This document shows positions 1 through 8,306 of a stretch of 64,000 bases of DNA, piece by piece. The stretch comes from Mucilaginibacter sp. OK283. Its GTDB lineage: Bacteria > Bacteroidota > Bacteroidia > Sphingobacteriales > Sphingobacteriaceae. Both the position numbers and the translations under genes were made by a program. The stretch is taken from NCBI RefSeq assembly GCF_900110415.1, contig NZ_FODR01000018.1:24847-88846 (forward strand), read 5' to 3'. Position 1 is the stretch's first letter. Every line of letters starts with the position of its first letter. The notes beneath the pieces are model-generated. The model ran no database searches, was not told the origin of the DNA, and worked only from the letters and a program-made list of their open reading frames with translations.

Positions 1-197
1 CGGTTGAAGCCGCATCGCGCTCATTAAAAGAGCCCGATGAAGAATCGATAAGTGTTTTGGTTGATAGGATTGTAAAATACAAGCTTGACCAGAACCAGTT
101 GAAAGACAGTAATATAACCCTGAAAGATATCGAAACCATCAAAGAAATATTCAAGCGTATGCTTATGAGTATTTACCATGTGCGGATAGATTATTAA
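1..197 (+). CDS. HD-domain phosphohydrolase, C-terminal end (7TM-HD / PgpH-like)
   Basis: The gene enters from the left edge, so only about the last 64 residues are seen, in the frame starting at position 3 and stopping with TAA at 195-197. The segment begins VEAASRSLKEPDEESISVLV, which resembles the end of the HD domain in Bacteroidota 7TM-HD proteins, where the motif D-x-V-E-A-A-S-R-S-L precedes a short helical tail ending near IYHVRIDY. Family members of this type hydrolyse cyclic di-AMP at the membrane. The catalytic HD motif lies outside the window, so activity cannot be judged. It precedes the tRNA-Ser gene and belongs to the chromosome left of the putative island. The identification rests on a short segment. 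Confidence 0.65.
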   Translation, partial: VEAASRSLKEPDEESISVLVDRIVKYKLDQNQLKDSNITLKDIETIKEIFKRMLMSIYHVRIDY

Positions 198-213
198 AAA
201 TCCGAACTTTTTT

Positions 214-243
214 TTTGATGGGAAACATGAATTGCTATATTTG
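214..243 (+). promoter_or_regulatory. Promoter of tRNA-Ser
   Basis: A TTTG box (214-217) and a TATATTTG box (236-243) are separated by 18 bases. This matches the Bacteroidota primary-sigma pattern of TTTG and TAnnTTTG with a spacer near 19. The -7 box ends 35 bases before the tRNA 5' end. Confidence 0.6.
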
Positions 244-278
244 CAATCCCGAAAACGAGGGACAAGTTTAAAAATACT

Positions 279-365
279 GGTGAGGTGCCTGAGAGGCCGA
301 AAGGATCAGTTTGCTAAACTGACGTACGGGAAACTGTACCGAGGGTTCGAATCCCTCCCTCACCG
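279..365 (+). tRNA. tRNA-Ser(GCT)
   Basis: An 87-base class II tRNA. The 7-bp acceptor stem pairs GGTGAGG (279-285) with CCTCACC (358-364), followed by the discriminator G. The anticodon stem TCAGT/ACTGA encloses the loop TTGCTAA with anticodon GCT. A long variable arm (around GTACGGGAAACTGTAC) and a T arm with the GGTTCGAATCC loop follow. CCA is not encoded. The 3' part of this gene from 344 onward is repeated at 54894, which makes it the probable integration target of the island to its right. Confidence 0.97.
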
Positions 366-452
366 CTGATAACTTACTCAAAACACATTAAAAGCCTGTG
401 AATCATTTGATTTACGGGCTTTTAAATTTACGTAAACACTCAAAATATTCCC
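344..452 (+). repeat. Left copy of tRNA-Ser 3'-end direct repeat (attL-like)
   Basis: Positions 344-369 (T-loop to just past the tRNA end) are identical over 26 bases to 54894-54919 in the same orientation. Beyond that core the two copies stay alignable for about 83 more bases, through the terminator hairpin to the shared ACTCAAAATAT stretch, but with many substitutions. An identical tRNA 3' core flanking a block of accessory genes is the classic footprint of site-specific integration. The diverged extension suggests that the incoming element carried its own tRNA tail and terminator. Confidence 0.75.
390..423 (+). terminator. Terminator of tRNA-Ser
   Basis: A 16-bp stem (AAAAGCCTGTGAATCA with TGATTTACGGGCTTTT) with a two-base loop and a U-rich 3' arm. 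The differences between this hairpin and its copy at 54940 leave the stems paired through G-T wobbles, which supports a functional terminator. Confidence 0.8.
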
Positions 453-584
453 TTTACGTGGATAAAGCACAGATAATTTGACTCTCGTTGGCCGATTTAT
501 ACTGACCACCTTTAGTATCCGGCGGCTTTTAATGAAATAAAGTCAACTGGTTAAGAGGGGGCAAGGAAATTGATTTTTCCAGGC

Positions 585-1287
585 TATCAATTGCCTGTGG
601 GTTAGCGCAAACCGACGGGCAAAGTCATTCCGTTGCCCCTGTACAAATAAAGCTGAGAAAGGCTGATGTGCATTACGATCAGTCGCTGGCCGCGGCTCTT
701 AGCAATGAACATATGGGATTAGGCCAGATGGTGTAAAAACAAGAGAATATGTACTGGTTATAGGAGCGGACCAATAGGCCGCGGAATAATGGAATAATGC
801 CCGCATTACCGGCGCTAAAGTAATAGACATGGACCTTAACCTTAACACGAAAAGGCTTGAATTTCGCAGGGATGGACTGAAGATAGATCATATTATAAAC
901 GTATCGACAGCGGATGCGGCATTGCGACTGGCCGCAATAATGAAAGGAGATATGCCTGCAATGACAGTAGATGCCATCGGCAGCTTAAAAGCAATTAATA
1001 CCGGGTTTCATTATATGGGCGCATGAAGCAAAATGTTTACTGGTTGGTTCGCAAAAAGAAGATATCGGTGTGAGCCACCCCGAACTTCACAAGCATAAAG
1101 CCACTTTAATGAGTAGTTTGAATGTTACGCGGGAAGATTTTGAACATGTTATTGCATCCATAAAAAAGGCTGGGTGTAACCGTCTGATTGCATTACACGT
1201 TGTGTACAATTTGATAAGGTACTGGAAGAGCTTGAAAGCTGGTTTGATCCGGTGATCGGCGTAATTAAAGTAATAATAGAGCTATAG
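585..1287 (+). pseudogene. Decayed zinc-binding alcohol dehydrogenase (sugar or sugar-acid dehydrogenase type)
   Basis: Fragments of one medium-chain zinc dehydrogenase lie in successive frames. The segment from about 590 reads a degraded TDG...VPV-like substrate region followed by YDQSLA (family YDQLALVEPLAIGAH). Around 750-790 the pieces VLVIGA and TGAKVIDMDL mark the Rossmann fold. At 829-1026 an open frame reads KRLEFRRDGLKIDHIINVST...GDMPAMTVDAIGS. At 1070-1255 another frame begins SHPELHKHKATLMSS and contains TREDFEHV. The end WFDPVIGVIKVIIEL stops at 1287. Frame changes and stops separate the parts and the N-terminal third is missing or unrecognisable. The intact relatives oxidise polyols or sugar acids with NAD. 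It sits between the tRNA and the first susC, the usual place for decay at an island edge. Confidence 0.75.
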
Positions 1288-1491
1288 GCTGGAAACGTAT
1301 TTTTAAACCCTTGTCAATAGGGGTACAAATGAATACGGTTCAAGAGATATTATTGAAATTTATCCGCAAGCTCATTGCAAAATGGAGTGTTGGATAAAAG
1401 AAGGCAGCACATTTCAACTTCATCGTATATCCTACAACTGCCGGGGAGTTAATGCAATTTATTAATGGCTTTATTTATAACTCATTATACA

Positions 1492-1577
1492 GGTTTGTAC
1501 ATTTGATCTATATTTTTATTCATCCCTGCCCCCTCCATTTTTTTAAGTTGCTTTAGTTTCACCCCCCGGAATATAAC
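1492..1577 (+). promoter_or_regulatory. Conserved upstream block of susC 1 (copy A)
   Basis: This stretch, about 370-460 bases before the first susC start, is similar to 25245-25327 before the second susC. Shared runs include ACATTTG, TCTATATTTTTA and GGAATATA, with roughly three quarters of the positions the same and no large gaps. A weaker copy lies at 18129-18200. The rest of 1288-1949 shows no convincing gene. A regulator binding site plus promoter is inferred; the HTCS encoded at 20545 is the obvious candidate. Confidence 0.55.
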
Positions 1578-1749
1578 TTCAATTCGGTGCATTTGAAATG
1601 CCGATTTTAACAGTATCCACCAATTATCAGTTGAACCGATATTTATTTATTTTTTGACTTAGTGAACAGCTGAGGCTCAGTTTTAATTTTTATAGATATG
1701 TTAAAAAACTTACTAATGAACTGTGATGAGCTTTTCAGTGTTGAAGTTT

Positions 1750-1763
1750 CGCAATCGATTGCG
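1750..1763. promoter_or_regulatory. Palindromic operator candidate CGCAATCGATTGCG
   Basis: A perfect 14-bp inverted repeat lies 186 bases before the first susC start. Its core CAATCGATTG also occurs between genes at 43357-43366. The shape, a CG-centred palindrome, resembles LacI-family operators, but no LacI-type gene is in the window. Confidence 0.35.
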
Positions 1764-1949
1764 GGCCTGAAAACGCTAACCAATTTATTTATATCACAAA
1801 AAATGCTCTGGTTGCTGCCGATGAAAAGGAGATGCACCCCCAATGCGCCACCGGCTTATAACAATCTAACACTTAGGTACCAATCTTCTACATCCAGATA
1901 TTCTAAACCTTAATAATTAACCAATTTGTTTCACTTAAATTAAAAATTC

Positions 1950-4900
1950 ATGAAAAGAAAATTATTTAACCAACTCCTGATTTTTGTCGGGATAACCTTA
2001 TCAGCTATCATGATAAGTTTGCCGGGCTTTTCGCAAACGGGGAAAATTACCGGCAAAGTGTCGGATAAGGACGACGGATTACCTCTGCCCGGCGTATCTG
2101 TCAAAGTAAAAGGAAAGCCCGAGGTTACGGGTACAAATTCCGAAGGTGTCTATTCCATAAATGCGGCCTCAGGCAGTACACTGATATTCTCTTTTGTTGG
2201 TTACGAACAAAAAGAAATTGTTGTTCCTTCATCAGGCACACTTAATGCGGTTTTATCAAAAAGTACCAGCAACCTGAACGAAGTAGTAGTAATAGGATAT
2301 GGAACCTCCCGCAAAAAAGACCTGGTAGGTGCTGTTAATGTGGTAAACGCGAAAGATGCCGGCGCCAATACATCACTAAGCCCTGCACAACTGATAATAG
2401 GAAAGGCCCCCGGCGTTCAGGTAGTGCCCACAAATGGTGTGCCGGGCTCAACTGCGAAAATTATTGTACGTGGTGTGGGTTCTTTCACCGATGTTAGCCC
2501 GTTGTACGTTATTGATGGCATTCAGGGTAATGAAGGCTTGTTCAATAGCATCAGCCCACAGGATATTGAGAACATTACCATATTAAAAGACGCAGCTTCT
2601 ACAGCAATATATGGTGTTGCCGGTGCTAATGGTGTTGTAATTATTACAACAAAAAAAGGTAAAACAGGAGCTCCTCAAATATCGTTTACCTCGCAGGTAG
2701 GTTTTGCAACCATACCTAAAAAGCTTGACCTGCTGAAAGCCGCAGATTATGTAAAGCTCCTTAAAGATATTGATGTTACCAACAATAATCCCACACCGGT
2801 AAAACTTACAACACCATATGTTTTGGTTGACAGAAACGACTGGCAGAACCAAATTTTTAAAACAGCTTTATCAACACAAAATGATATAAGTGTAAGCGGC
2901 GGAAGTGATAAGATTACATATAATATGTCGGCGGGCTACGTAACACAGCAAGCCACAGTTAAAAATTATCAATTAAAAAGGTTTAATAACCGGTTTACAT
3001 TAGAGGAAAAATTAGGCCGTTTTCGCTTCGGCCAAACCTTAAATTTGAGGTATACCAAAACGGAGGGAATTATGGCAGGCATAGGTAACGCGCTTCAATA
3101 TGCGCCTTATCAACCTATATATGATTCTTCAATTCGGGGCGGTTACTCCATTCTTACCAATATAGATGATGACAGCAATGCAGTAAATCCATTAGAAGAC
3201 TTAGGCGTAAAAACACAAAGCGGGCATGAACTGATATTATTTCCGCAAGTATTTGGAGAAGTAAGAATTATAAATGGTTTAACCTTCAGGTCACAAGCGT
3301 CAGTACAATATGGCAGCAGTGTGAGCAATTCTTATAATATCCCCTACGTAACCGCCAATAAACTGTCCTTCGACCGGCAAGCGGGCCGTAGTTTTAACGA
3401 CTACTCCAGTTACACCATTGAAAATTATTTTTCCTATAACCGTACCTTTGGCAAACACAATGTTTCGCTAACAGCAGGTACAAGTTACAAAGACGCGGGC
3501 AGCAGTAGCTTTGTTAGTCTAACAGGTACCGGTATGCTGACCGATGAAGTAAGGGACATATCCGTAGCCACAAAAATTACCCCTGCAAGTTCCTCAGGCT
3601 ATGCCAATGGAGCTGGTATAGAACAGTCTTACTACGGACGTTTGATTTATTCTTACGACGATAAGTATATTCTTTCAGCCAGTTTAAGGCGCGATGGGTC
3701 TTCCAACTTTCCTAAAGCAAGCCGTTACGGCAATTTTCCGGGCGCTGGCCTGGCATGGCGCTTCAGTCAGGAAGATTTCATAAAAGCAGCCTTTCCATTC
3801 ATCAGCGATGGTAAACTTCGCGTAGGATGGGGACGTACCGGTAACAACCGGATATCTCTTACCGCCAGCGATGTGTATACCTTCAATGGATCGACTGCTG
3901 GAAACCTGGCGTATTCTTTTGGCAGGAACGAGCAATTTGTTAGCGGCACAACACTTACTACCATCGGAAACGGATTATTACACTGGGAAACAACAGACCA
4001 AACAGATGCGGGGATCGATCTGGGTTTTCTCAACAACAGAATAACTTTTAATGCCGATTATTACAACAGAAAAAGCAGTGGGTTATTAGTTAACATACCC
4101 GTACCACCAAGTTTAGGTATAGGGATAAATACAGGCGGAAGTTCACAGACTGTTAACGCGGCGGATGCACAAAATAAAGGTTTTGAATTTCAGTTAGGCT
4201 ACCACTCTGAGGTTAAAAGTGATTTTAGCTATAACATAAGTGTTAACGGTGCTTTTAATAGTAATAAAACAATATCGTTAGGCACCCAGTCGCCGACTCC
4301 AATTGTGGGCGGGACAGGTGTTGCAGAAACCCTGACCCAACCGGGTAGCCCTATCGGGGCATATTATGGTTACAGGGTTGATCACGTAGCCAAAGATCAG
4401 GCCGAAATTGATGCGTTAAATGCAAAAGCACAACAGAAAACCGGCAATCAGACTGCGGTTTACCAAAGTGGATTAAAACCCGGCGACTTTATATTTAAGG
4501 ATCTGACAGGCGACGGAACCGTCGATTCAAAAGACCAGCAGGTTTTGGGGAGCGCAATTCCAAAGTTTATGTATGGAATTAATATAGGTGCCAATTACCA
4601 TAATTTCGATCTTAATGTAGTGTTGTCAGGAGTGCAGGGCGTGCAAATTGGAAATGATCTGAGGTCCAGTTTGGAGTTCGCAGGAACAGGGCATAACGCC
4701 TCAACCGCCATATTAAACAGGTGGCAAAAGCCTGGAGACAATGCCGCTCTTCCACGGGCCGGACAGAATGACAATGGATCCGGAAATTTAAGGCCATCGG
4801 ATTTCTTTATAGACAACGGCGCCTATTTACGTGCCCGTAACATCACCCTGGGTTATACTTTGAGCAAGGCCACTTTGCAATCGTTTTCAGGTAATGTTTT

Positions 4901-5075
4901 AAGTAGACTGCGCGTATATATTGCTGCGGAAAATTTATTTACTATAACCGGCTATAAAGGGTATGACCCCGAAATAGGTTCAGATGGGGGCGATCTTATT
5001 TTTAACCGCAATATAGATCGCGGCCAGGTTCCGCAGCCGCGTACCATTTTATTCGGGATACAAGCAGGATTTTAA
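1950..5075 (+). CDS. SusC/RagA-family TonB-linked outer membrane protein (pair 1)
   Basis: A 1041-residue TonB-dependent transporter that imports glycan oligosaccharides through the outer membrane. A signal peptide (about 1-28, ending GFSQ) is followed by a carboxypeptidase-D-like domain (about 30-110, GKITGKVSDKDDGLPLPGVS), a TonB box near EVVVIGYGT, a plug domain (about 120-230, with LYVIDGI and AASTAIYG) and a beta-barrel ending in ILFGIQAGF. Length and order are normal for the family. The partner SusD starts 23 bases downstream. It has no regulator gene beside it; its leader shares a conserved block with the second susC, so both pairs may answer to the same HTCS. Its substrate cannot be read from sequence. 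Confidence 0.95.
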   Translation: MKRKLFNQLLIFVGITLSAIMISLPGFSQTGKITGKVSDKDDGLPLPGVSVKVKGKPEVTGTNSEGVYSINAASGSTLIFSFVGYEQKEIVVPSSGTLNAVLSKSTSNLNEVVVIGYGTSRKKDLVGAVNVVNAKDAGANTSLSPAQLIIGKAPGVQVVPTNGVPGSTAKIIVRGVGSFTDVSPLYVIDGIQGNEGLFNSISPQDIENITILKDAASTAIYGVAGANGVVIITTKKGKTGAPQISFTSQVGFATIPKKLDLLKAADYVKLLKDIDVTNNNPTPVKLTTPYVLVDRNDWQNQIFKTALSTQNDISVSGGSDKITYNMSAGYVTQQATVKNYQLKRFNNRFTLEEKLGRFRFGQTLNLRYTKTEGIMAGIGNALQYAPYQPIYDSSIRGGYSILTNIDDDSNAVNPLEDLGVKTQSGHELILFPQVFGEVRIINGLTFRSQASVQYGSSVSNSYNIPYVTANKLSFDRQAGRSFNDYSSYTIENYFSYNRTFGKHNVSLTAGTSYKDAGSSSFVSLTGTGMLTDEVRDISVATKITPASSSGYANGAGIEQSYYGRLIYSYDDKYILSASLRRDGSSNFPKASRYGNFPGAGLAWRFSQEDFIKAAFPFISDGKLRVGWGRTGNNRISLTASDVYTFNGSTAGNLAYSFGRNEQFVSGTTLTTIGNGLLHWETTDQTDAGIDLGFLNNRITFNADYYNRKSSGLLVNIPVPPSLGIGINTGGSSQTVNAADAQNKGFEFQLGYHSEVKSDFSYNISVNGAFNSNKTISLGTQSPTPIVGGTGVAETLTQPGSPIGAYYGYRVDHVAKDQAEIDALNAKAQQKTGNQTAVYQSGLKPGDFIFKDLTGDGTVDSKDQQVLGSAIPKFMYGINIGANYHNFDLNVVLSGVQGVQIGNDLRSSLEFAGTGHNASTAILNRWQKPGDNAALPRAGQNDNGSGNLRPSDFFIDNGAYLRARNITLGYTLSKATLQSFSGNVLSRLRVYIAAENLFTITGYKGYDPEIGSDGGDLIFNRNIDRGQVPQPRTILFGIQAGF

Positions 5076-5098
5076 GTAACATTTTGAAAGATATAATT

Positions 5099-6703
5099 AT
5101 GAAAAGATTTATGAAATTCCTTATGACGGGAGGGTTGTTGGTTCTCTCAATAGGGTGTAAAAAAGATTTGAGTTTGGTTAATAAAAGTGCGTACACTTCT
5201 GATACGTATTTTACCAGCGATGTTGCCTTAAACGAGGCTGTTGTAGCCACTTACGCAGGTTTGCTGCATAATGGCATGTGGGCACGCGAGTGGTATTTTA
5301 CTTTTGACCTGCTTGGTTATGATGCCAAAAATAATCAGCCCCTTGTAGGTGATTTGCTGCAATTGGCACAGTATAATTTTGGCCCCGACCAGAACCAGGC
5401 GGGTCAGATGTGGTCGGCATTATACCAAATAATAGCGCGTGCCAATGTGGTTATCGACCGTACGCAGGTATGGAAACCGGACCCGCTTAAACCTACAGAG
5501 GCAACGGACCAAAAGCAATATATTGCCGAGGCTAAATTTCTGCGGGCTTATGCTTATTTTCAATTAGTTAATTTGTACGGCCGGGTACCACTCCGCACCC
5601 ACTACATAACGCTGCCAACACCTGCAGATATTAACGCACCAAGATCACCTGTTGCCGCTGTTTGGGCGTTTATTGAACAGGATTTGAAAGATGCTGAAGC
5701 AGGCCTTCCTCTTTCCTATGCTTCTGAAAGTTACGGGCGTGCTACACAGGGGGCTGCGGTGGCGCTTTTGGGTAAATCTTATTTATATGAAAAAAAATGG
5801 GCCCTGGCACAAACAGAACTTACCAAGTTAACCAAGGCGCCTTTCAATTATTCGCTTGCGCCGGTTTATAATGATCTGTTTGATGATCCGAAGCAGAATG
5901 ATGCTACCGCGAATCCTGAAACCATTTTCCAGGTGATGAACCAGAAATGGACAGACTGGGGCGTAGGTAACCAATATTACGTTTTTGGAGGCCAGGAAAC
6001 CTGGGGTGGCAAAGCAACACACTCAGACCGTGCACAGGAATACGGCTTTAATGATTGGAACAACGTACATATAACTACAACCGCTGTTAAGGCATTTACC
6101 TATCCTAATCCACAAAACCCGGCTGCAAATTACGTAGACCCCCGCGCTGCTTTCACTTTTTATGGCGACGCTGCAAGTGGCGGGCAAACACAATATTGCC
6201 AGCAATGTTCTGCGGGGCCAGTAGATTTTCCCTTCGCTTCAAAAGGGTACGAGTGGCTTAAATACGAATATTATAACAAACAATCATCTTTTGGCGGACC
6301 GCAAAGTGGTATAAACGGCCAGGTAATACGCTACGCTGATGTATTGCTTATGCTGGCAGAAACCTATATACAGCAAGGTAATGTGGGTGCCGAGCCATTG
6401 ACTCTAATTAACCAGGTACGCAGCAGACCAAGTGTTAAAGCTCCGCTTTATACCTCGCTGGGTAGCCAGACAGATGCTATGAACATCCTGATGCGTGAAA
6501 GACAGTTAGAACTAACCGGCGAACAAAGCCGTTATTTTGACTTGATACGTTGGGGCATTGCAAAACAAACAATAAATGCTGAAAGGAAGATTGAAGACGG
6601 CACCCAGCCGTTTCAAGATAAAAATGTGTTGTTACCAATACCTTTAGCCGAGAAGAATTCTAATTCTGCAGTGGCTAAGGATATTTCCGGTGATTGGAAT
6701 TAA
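5099..6703 (+). CDS. SusD/RagB-family nutrient-binding outer membrane lipoprotein (pair 1)
   Basis: A surface lipoprotein that caps the SusC channel and binds its glycan. From the ATG at 5099 the protein is 534 residues with a lipobox ending LSIGC and Cys20 as lipidation site, followed by Lys-Lys. The middle carries the SusD helices (EAKFLRAYAYFQLVNLYGRVPL) and the C-terminal domain (RYADVLLMLAETYIQQG, RERQLELTGEQSRYFDLIRWG) typical of RagB/SusD. A TTG at 5084 could extend the frame by five codons, but ATG gives a normal lipoprotein signal. It is translated with susC and ends before a strong terminator. Confidence 0.94.
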   Translation: MKRFMKFLMTGGLLVLSIGCKKDLSLVNKSAYTSDTYFTSDVALNEAVVATYAGLLHNGMWAREWYFTFDLLGYDAKNNQPLVGDLLQLAQYNFGPDQNQAGQMWSALYQIIARANVVIDRTQVWKPDPLKPTEATDQKQYIAEAKFLRAYAYFQLVNLYGRVPLRTHYITLPTPADINAPRSPVAAVWAFIEQDLKDAEAGLPLSYASESYGRATQGAAVALLGKSYLYEKKWALAQTELTKLTKAPFNYSLAPVYNDLFDDPKQNDATANPETIFQVMNQKWTDWGVGNQYYVFGGQETWGGKATHSDRAQEYGFNDWNNVHITTTAVKAFTYPNPQNPAANYVDPRAAFTFYGDAASGGQTQYCQQCSAGPVDFPFASKGYEWLKYEYYNKQSSFGGPQSGINGQVIRYADVLLMLAETYIQQGNVGAEPLTLINQVRSRPSVKAPLYTSLGSQTDAMNILMRERQLELTGEQSRYFDLIRWGIAKQTINAERKIEDGTQPFQDKNVLLPIPLAEKNSNSAVAKDISGDWN

Positions 6704-6729
6704 AAAAAAACGAACCTATAGTTTTGTAG

Positions 6730-6767
6730 AAAAGAGTGCGCGCTGCCAATGGTGCGCGCTCTTTTTC
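6730..6767 (+). terminator. Terminator after susC/susD pair 1
   Basis: The stem AAAAGAG plus GCGCGC pairs with GCGCGC plus CTCTTTT, with one bulged T and a loop of about ten bases, followed by a T run. It closes the first SusC/D transcription unit. Confidence 0.85.
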
Positions 6768-6800
6768 ACAAAGGCTTAATTCAAGGAAAAAAATGAAATA

Positions 6801-6992
6801 ATGCAAGAGTCACAATTTGAAGAGGTAAAATCTGTAATAGATTTAATTCAAGCCAACACATCATGGACATGGTACAACAATAGCGAATTGGAGAAATTAA
6901 ATGAAAAAGTGGAAGTTATTCTAAGTGTTTTAGATGAAAACAACGAGTTATTGCGGGAATTAATTTGTGTTATCAAAAACAAAAAAAGCTAA
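6801..6992 (+). CDS. Small acidic hypothetical protein
   Basis: A 63-residue frame starting ATG CAA GAG shortly after the terminator of the susC/D unit. The product (QESQFEEVKSVIDLIQ...VLDENNELLRELICVIKN) is rich in Glu, Leu and Asn and could form one or two amphipathic helices. It has no signal peptide or membrane segment. I recognise no family. Nothing overlaps it, and the A-rich sequence before the ATG would suit Bacteroidota translation initiation. It may be a genuine small gene or a chance frame. Confidence 0.4.
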   Translation: MQESQFEEVKSVIDLIQANTSWTWYNNSELEKLNEKVEVILSVLDENNELLRELICVIKNKKS

Positions 6993-7134
6993 TGAACATA
7001 TTGATGTGTTATGTAGTGTAGTTCAAATCATAAAAAAAGTTCCCCTGAAATCGTTTTACAGTTTCGACCCATGCTGTAAAAGCGATTTTTTGAATGTCCA
7101 ATTTTAGAAAGCATCGGGAAAGCAATATCTTCTG

Positions 7135-7785
7135 TTAATGATCCCAAAAAGGTCTGTCTTCATCATTGTTTAAAACCATAATGCCCCGCTGGTTTTTATA
7201 TGCATTTACAACTTCCAATCCGGTTAATGTCGCTATGCCGCTTAACAGGCAGGCAAATACCTCATCTGTCGGTTTAATTTTATGATTGACCTGTGGAAAT
7301 ATGCCGGAGCCGGATACGATAGCCAGGCTTTCCAAAAAAAACCTTGTTATTACATCGATATCAAAATCGTTGCGGTATAACCCCGATTTCACGCCACGTT
7401 CTATACATGCTTTAATGGTTTGATGAATGAACATAGTTTTATGGCCTTTAAGTTTTTCGTAAGCCAATTCATGATTTTTTTCCAGGTCATAAACAATGGC
7501 TGGATTTAAGATATTGTAAAGCTCCATTGCGTATACCAACAAAAAATACAACCCAATAATGGCGTCGTCGCTTTTTGCAATAAGAGTTTTACAGCGAAAA
7601 ATATTTTCATCTATTGCCCTATCTACAAATGTCTCTACCAATGAATCTTTATTAGAGTAAAACTGATAAATTGTTTTTTTACTGATCCTGAGGTCGGATG
7701 CAATATCATCCATGCTAATACTACGAATGCCATAGCGGCTAAAAAGATTATGCACCTTATTGGCTATTTTTTTTGAAGTGTCCAT
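7135..7785 (-). CDS. TetR/AcrR-family transcriptional regulator
   Basis: A 216-residue repressor with an N-terminal TetR helix-turn-helix (about residues 6-55: ANKVHNLFSRYGIRSISMDDIASDLRISKKTIYQFYSNKDSL, read in parts), in which SKKTIYQFYSNKD is the recognition helix region. The C-terminal ligand domain is all-helical and not diagnostic. The frame is open upstream to 7851, but the ATG at 7785 places the DNA-binding domain at the usual distance from the start. It is transcribed in the same direction as the efflux genes upstream (8307-15483) and is the likely regulator of that operon, releasing it on binding a pump substrate. This role is inferred from position. Confidence 0.85.
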   Translation of the reverse strand: MDTSKKIANKVHNLFSRYGIRSISMDDIASDLRISKKTIYQFYSNKDSLVETFVDRAIDENIFRCKTLIAKSDDAIIGLYFLLVYAMELYNILNPAIVYDLEKNHELAYEKLKGHKTMFIHQTIKACIERGVKSGLYRNDFDIDVITRFFLESLAIVSGSGIFPQVNHKIKPTDEVFACLLSGIATLTGLEVVNAYKNQRGIMVLNNDEDRPFWDH

Positions 7786-7969
7786 TGTTTGGAATTGTTG
7801 GCTTTTAAAAAACTGAACGGTATGGTTAAATGCTGCCCGGCATAATATCAATTAACTTCACATTCAATATAGTTGATAACAGCGCAGTGTTGGTCTGTTC
7901 TTGATATGGTTAAATCTTTTGTATCAACTTAACTTGCTGATAGTTTGTGTATGAGTAGTTGTATAGATG

Positions 7970-8179
7970 TTATCTGAAAAATATAAATATCAAGTGCGAG
8001 GCCAGGCGATATAACAATACGCGGTTTATTGGCATCGATTTTATTTTTGATTTTAGCCTGCTTATTAGCGCGAATTTTAGCTCTATTTTATTTTCGCCGG
8101 TATAAAATACCGAGTAATAAATGATAATGATTCCGCACACTAACATGATACCATGCGTAAGTTCAAATATAATTTCCAT
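7970..8179 (-). CDS. Possible small membrane protein
   Basis: A 69-residue frame beginning MEIIFELTHGIMLVCGIIII, with one clear hydrophobic helix (about 9-27) and a basic middle (LKSKIKSMPINR). It lies between the TetR gene and the NDH-2 gene on the same strand, in gaps of 184 and 127 bases. No family is recognised. Amino-acid use is plausible for a small inner-membrane protein, but a chance frame cannot be excluded. Confidence 0.3.
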   Translation of the reverse strand: MEIIFELTHGIMLVCGIIIIYYSVFYTGENKIELKFALISRLKSKIKSMPINRVLLYRLASHLIFIFFR

Positions 8180-8306
8180 AACTGTTTTGTTTAATATGTG
8201 TCATTGTTGCAGGAAAAAAAAGGTAAATATTATCTTGATTTAACAGATCTTGAAAAACACGCAGGAGGCTGCAAGAGCCAGTTAAATCGTTTTTTTTATT
8301 ATTAAT

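Noticed and set aside
829..1255. Two short plus-strand ORFs (829-1026 and 1070-1255) as separate genes
   Set aside because: Both match consecutive parts of one zinc dehydrogenase and are described as a single pseudogene.
1698..1913. 71-residue plus-strand ORF before susC 1
   Set aside because: The product is unlike any protein I know, and the region is regulatory leader with a palindrome and similarity to other leaders.
366..1949. Integrase gene next to the tRNA
   Set aside because: I looked for the tyrosine-recombinase R...HxxR...Y pattern in all frames at both island ends and found none, so none is reported.
5084..5098. TTG start extending SusD 1 by five codons
   Set aside because: The ATG at 5099 gives a standard lipoprotein signal; the extension adds nothing recognisable.
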